A stretch of DNA of 64,000 nucleotides, taken from positions 867,470-931,469 of the forward strand of contig NZ_BMXB01000001.1 of the NCBI RefSeq assembly GCF_014651535.1. Direction: 5' to 3'. Position 1 is the stretch's first letter; each line of letters begins with the position of its first letter. Made by a program: the position numbers and the translations under genes. Positions 62,204 to 64,000 of the stretch are shown one piece after another. The notes under the pieces were generated by a model, which saw nothing but the letters and a program-made list of their open reading frames with translations, searched no databases and had not been told where the DNA came from. This DNA is from Salinimicrobium marinum. Lineage in GTDB: Bacteria; Bacteroidota; Bacteroidia; Flavobacteriales; Flavobacteriaceae.

Positions 62204-64000
62204 ATGAAATTATCCAATTCTCTATTTTTCTTAGTGCTTCTGTTGTTTGGAACATCTTCTGCTGTTGGGCAAATGATGGAAGCCCCTCAATGGGAGATCA
62301 GCCTTAGTAATCCTGATCCTGAGCCCGGGGAAAGGGTGACCATTCATTTTGAAGCAGAAATTCCCGATGACTGGTATATGTATTCCAGTGATTTTGATCC
62401 TGATCTAGGTCCTCTCCTTACAGAATTCACTTTTGAAGAGAGTAAAGCATATGAACTTCTTGGAGAGATCCTGCCGGTAGGGCAAAAGAAAAAATATAAT
62501 GAGATCTGGGAGGGAGAATACACCTATTTTACCGATACGGCCAACTTCTCTCAGGAAGTGCTTATAAAGAAGGATGCTCCCGAATTCAGGGGAAGTATAT
62601 TCTTCCAGATCTGTTCGGATGTCAGCGGAAAGTGCATTCCTTTTGATACAGATTTTGCCTTTGATGCTATGGGAAACTCCATTCCTGCAGATACGGAAGA
62701 AGCTGAGACAGGAAGTTCCGGAATTACAGATATACTCTCATCCCGGGAAACTACAGGAGTAAAGGGGCATGAAACCACTGCTGCAGGGGAAGGTGTTGAG
62801 AAAAGCCTGAAACCTTTTCAGAATTCCTTTAACAGGGAATCTGATGAGGATGAACAGACCTGGACCGGATTACTGACCTTCTTTTTCATTTCCTTTGGAG
62901 CCGGTCTTGCAGCTTTGCTGACGCCCTGTGTTTTTCCAATGATACCCATGACCGTTACCTTTTTCACAAAGGGTTCGGGAGGTAAAAAAGGAAAGATTAA
63001 TGCGCTGCTGTACGGGCTATTTATTATTGTCATTTACACCATTGTCGGGACCTTGTTTGCAGTGCTGTTCGGCGCCGGATTCGCAAATTTCCTCGCCACC
63101 CATTGGCTGCCAAATCTGCTGTTCTTCGCTATATTCCTGCTGTTTGCGCTTTCTTTCTTCGGGATGTTTGAAATCAGGCTGCCTAATAAACTGGTGAACC
63201 GGGTAGACAAACAAGCCGATAGGGGAGGTCTGGCTGGAATATTCTTTATGGCCTTTACCCTGGTGCTGGTAAGCTTTAGTTGCACCGGTCCTATTGCAGG
63301 AACTATCCTGCTGCAGGCAGCCAGTGGTGAAGCCATTATGCCTCTTATAGGAATGCTAGGATTCTCCCTGGCTTTTGCCATCCCCTTTACGCTGTTTGCC
63401 TTTTTCCCCGATTGGCTTAGTTCGCTGCCCAAGAGTGGGGGCTGGTTGAATACAGTAAAGGTGCTACTTGGATTTCTTGAACTGGCACTTGCCTTGAAAT
63501 TCCTGAGTATAGTGGACCAAGTGTACCACTGGAATATCCTTGACAGGGACATTTACCTTGCAATCTGGGTCGTGATATTTGCTCTTTTAGGTTTTTATCT
63601 GCTCGGAAAGCTTGTGTTTCCTCACGAAAAGAAGATAGAGAGTATTTCCGTTCCGCGGCTCATGTCAGCAATTCTGGTGTTCAGTTTTGTGGTGTACCTC
63701 ATTCCGGGTCTGTTCGGTGCGCCATTAAAAGCACTTTCAGGCTATTTACCGCCTATGGGATCGCAGGATTTTAATATGGTAACGGCTTCTGTTGGTCTTG
63801 AGCCTGAAAGTAGTTCCAACTCCTGCGGAACACCCTTGTACAGTGAGTTCCTTGAATTACCTCATGGAATACAAGGATTTTTTGACTATGAACAGGCTGT
63901 TGCCTGCGCCAGGGAACAAAATAAACCCTTGTTTATCGATTTCACAGGTCATGGCTGCGTAAACTGCCGCGAAATGGAGGCGAACGTCTGGAGTGATCCG
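62204..64000 (+). CDS. dsbD: thiol:disulfide interchange protein DsbD, 3' end outside window
   Basis: The frame is open for 599 codons to the window edge. A signal peptide (MKLSNSLFFLVLLLFG) leads to the N-terminal periplasmic domain (about 25-200, with FFQICSDVSGKCIPF). Next come about eight membrane segments carrying the redox pair Cys242 (LLTPCVFPM) and Cys360 (SFSCTGPIAG), and then the C-terminal thioredoxin-like domain with CVNC (585-588). DsbD passes electrons from cytoplasmic thioredoxin to periplasmic partners such as the upstream TlpA-like protein. The last part of the thioredoxin domain is missing only because the window ends. Confidence 0.95.
   Translation, partial: MKLSNSLFFLVLLLFGTSSAVGQMMEAPQWEISLSNPDPEPGERVTIHFEAEIPDDWYMYSSDFDPDLGPLLTEFTFEESKAYELLGEILPVGQKKKYNEIWEGEYTYFTDTANFSQEVLIKKDAPEFRGSIFFQICSDVSGKCIPFDTDFAFDAMGNSIPADTEEAETGSSGITDILSSRETTGVKGHETTAAGEGVEKSLKPFQNSFNRESDEDEQTWTGLLTFFFISFGAGLAALLTPCVFPMIPMTVTFFTKGSGGKKGKINALLYGLFIIVIYTIVGTLFAVLFGAGFANFLATHWLPNLLFFAIFLLFALSFFGMFEIRLPNKLVNRVDKQADRGGLAGIFFMAFTLVLVSFSCTGPIAGTILLQAASGEAIMPLIGMLGFSLAFAIPFTLFAFFPDWLSSLPKSGGWLNTVKVLLGFLELALALKFLSIVDQVYHWNILDRDIYLAIWVVIFALLGFYLLGKLVFPHEKKIESISVPRLMSAILVFSFVVYLIPGLFGAPLKALSGYLPPMGSQDFNMVTASVGLEPESSSNSCGTPLYSEFLELPHGIQGFFDYEQAVACAREQNKPLFIDFTGHGCVNCREMEANVWSDP

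Noticed and set aside
1-64000. tRNA or rRNA genes, CRISPR arrays, phage or transposase genes, toxin-antitoxin or restriction systems.
   Set aside because: I looked across the window for characteristic sequences, spaced repeats and protein families and found none I could support.

Overview
The window is chromosomal DNA from a member of the Bacteroidota, almost certainly family Flavobacteriaceae (a Gramella/Salegentibacter/Zunongwangia-like marine type is my inference). Support: a secreted protein with a type IX secretion (T9SS type B) sorting domain, many flavobacterium-type small families (Lacal_2735-like, DUF2795, DUF4920, DUF2911, DUF4197, DUF6268), a SecA without the C-terminal zinc motif, A/T-rich intergenic DNA, and several upstream regions with a perfect TAnnTTTG (-7) element, the Bacteroidetes promoter hallmark. 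I see no tRNA, rRNA, CRISPR array, prophage or intact insertion sequence.

Layout. 1-12.4 kb: an alpha/beta hydrolase cut by the window edge, an MsrA/ABC cluster, the prfA-pyrF-metal/cobalamin receptor run, a frameshifted purU, a 1143-aa fused B12-dependent mutase (IcmF), a hairpin-rich repeat region, and a T9SS cargo protein. 12.5-15 kb: a gene with an in-frame stop, a YkvA-like protein and two separate LigD domains (polymerase and 3'-phosphoesterase). 15-25 kb: MarC, cold-shock protein, secreted hydrolase-like proteins, PII-Amt nitrogen pair, CrcB, an M49 peptidase. 25-31 kb: IlvE, MnmD, YceI, GrpE-DnaJ. 31.4-36.6 kb: an ABC exporter/MscS/DUF6268/NtrC-like operon. 37-45 kb: M28 peptidase, MATE pump, PAP2, MeaB, Ohr, M23 peptidase. 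45.3-47.8 kb: a three-gene ECF sigma/anti-sigma-like/surface-protein operon with overlapping genes. 48-55 kb: SecA, cobalamin adenosyltransferase, an ABC ATPase, Lrp. 55-64 kb: two TauE/SafE permeases, two decayed genes, a stress protein, and a redox group (HMA protein, thioredoxin-like protein, DsbD) running off the right edge.

Themes. Cobalamin use is spread over the window: IcmF, MeaB, a PduO-type adenosyltransferase and a BtuF-like receptor. Five loci are visibly broken (purU, a DUF6268 protein, a 147-codon hypothetical, an AGCS amino-acid carrier and a SAM methyltransferase). Two have single-base changes in or next to A-runs that could be sequencing errors, but the carrier has three independent lesions and the methyltransferase two, so real decay is likely there. 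The most interesting non-coding signal is a pair of TGTAAC-N4-GTTAC palindromes placed at exactly the same distance from the -7 element in front of the second TauE/SafE gene and the HMA/thioredoxin genes, suggesting one Crp/Fnr-type regulator for this redox region. The most unusual protein signal is an 11-residue aromatic (Trp) repeat in the third gene of the ECF-sigma operon.
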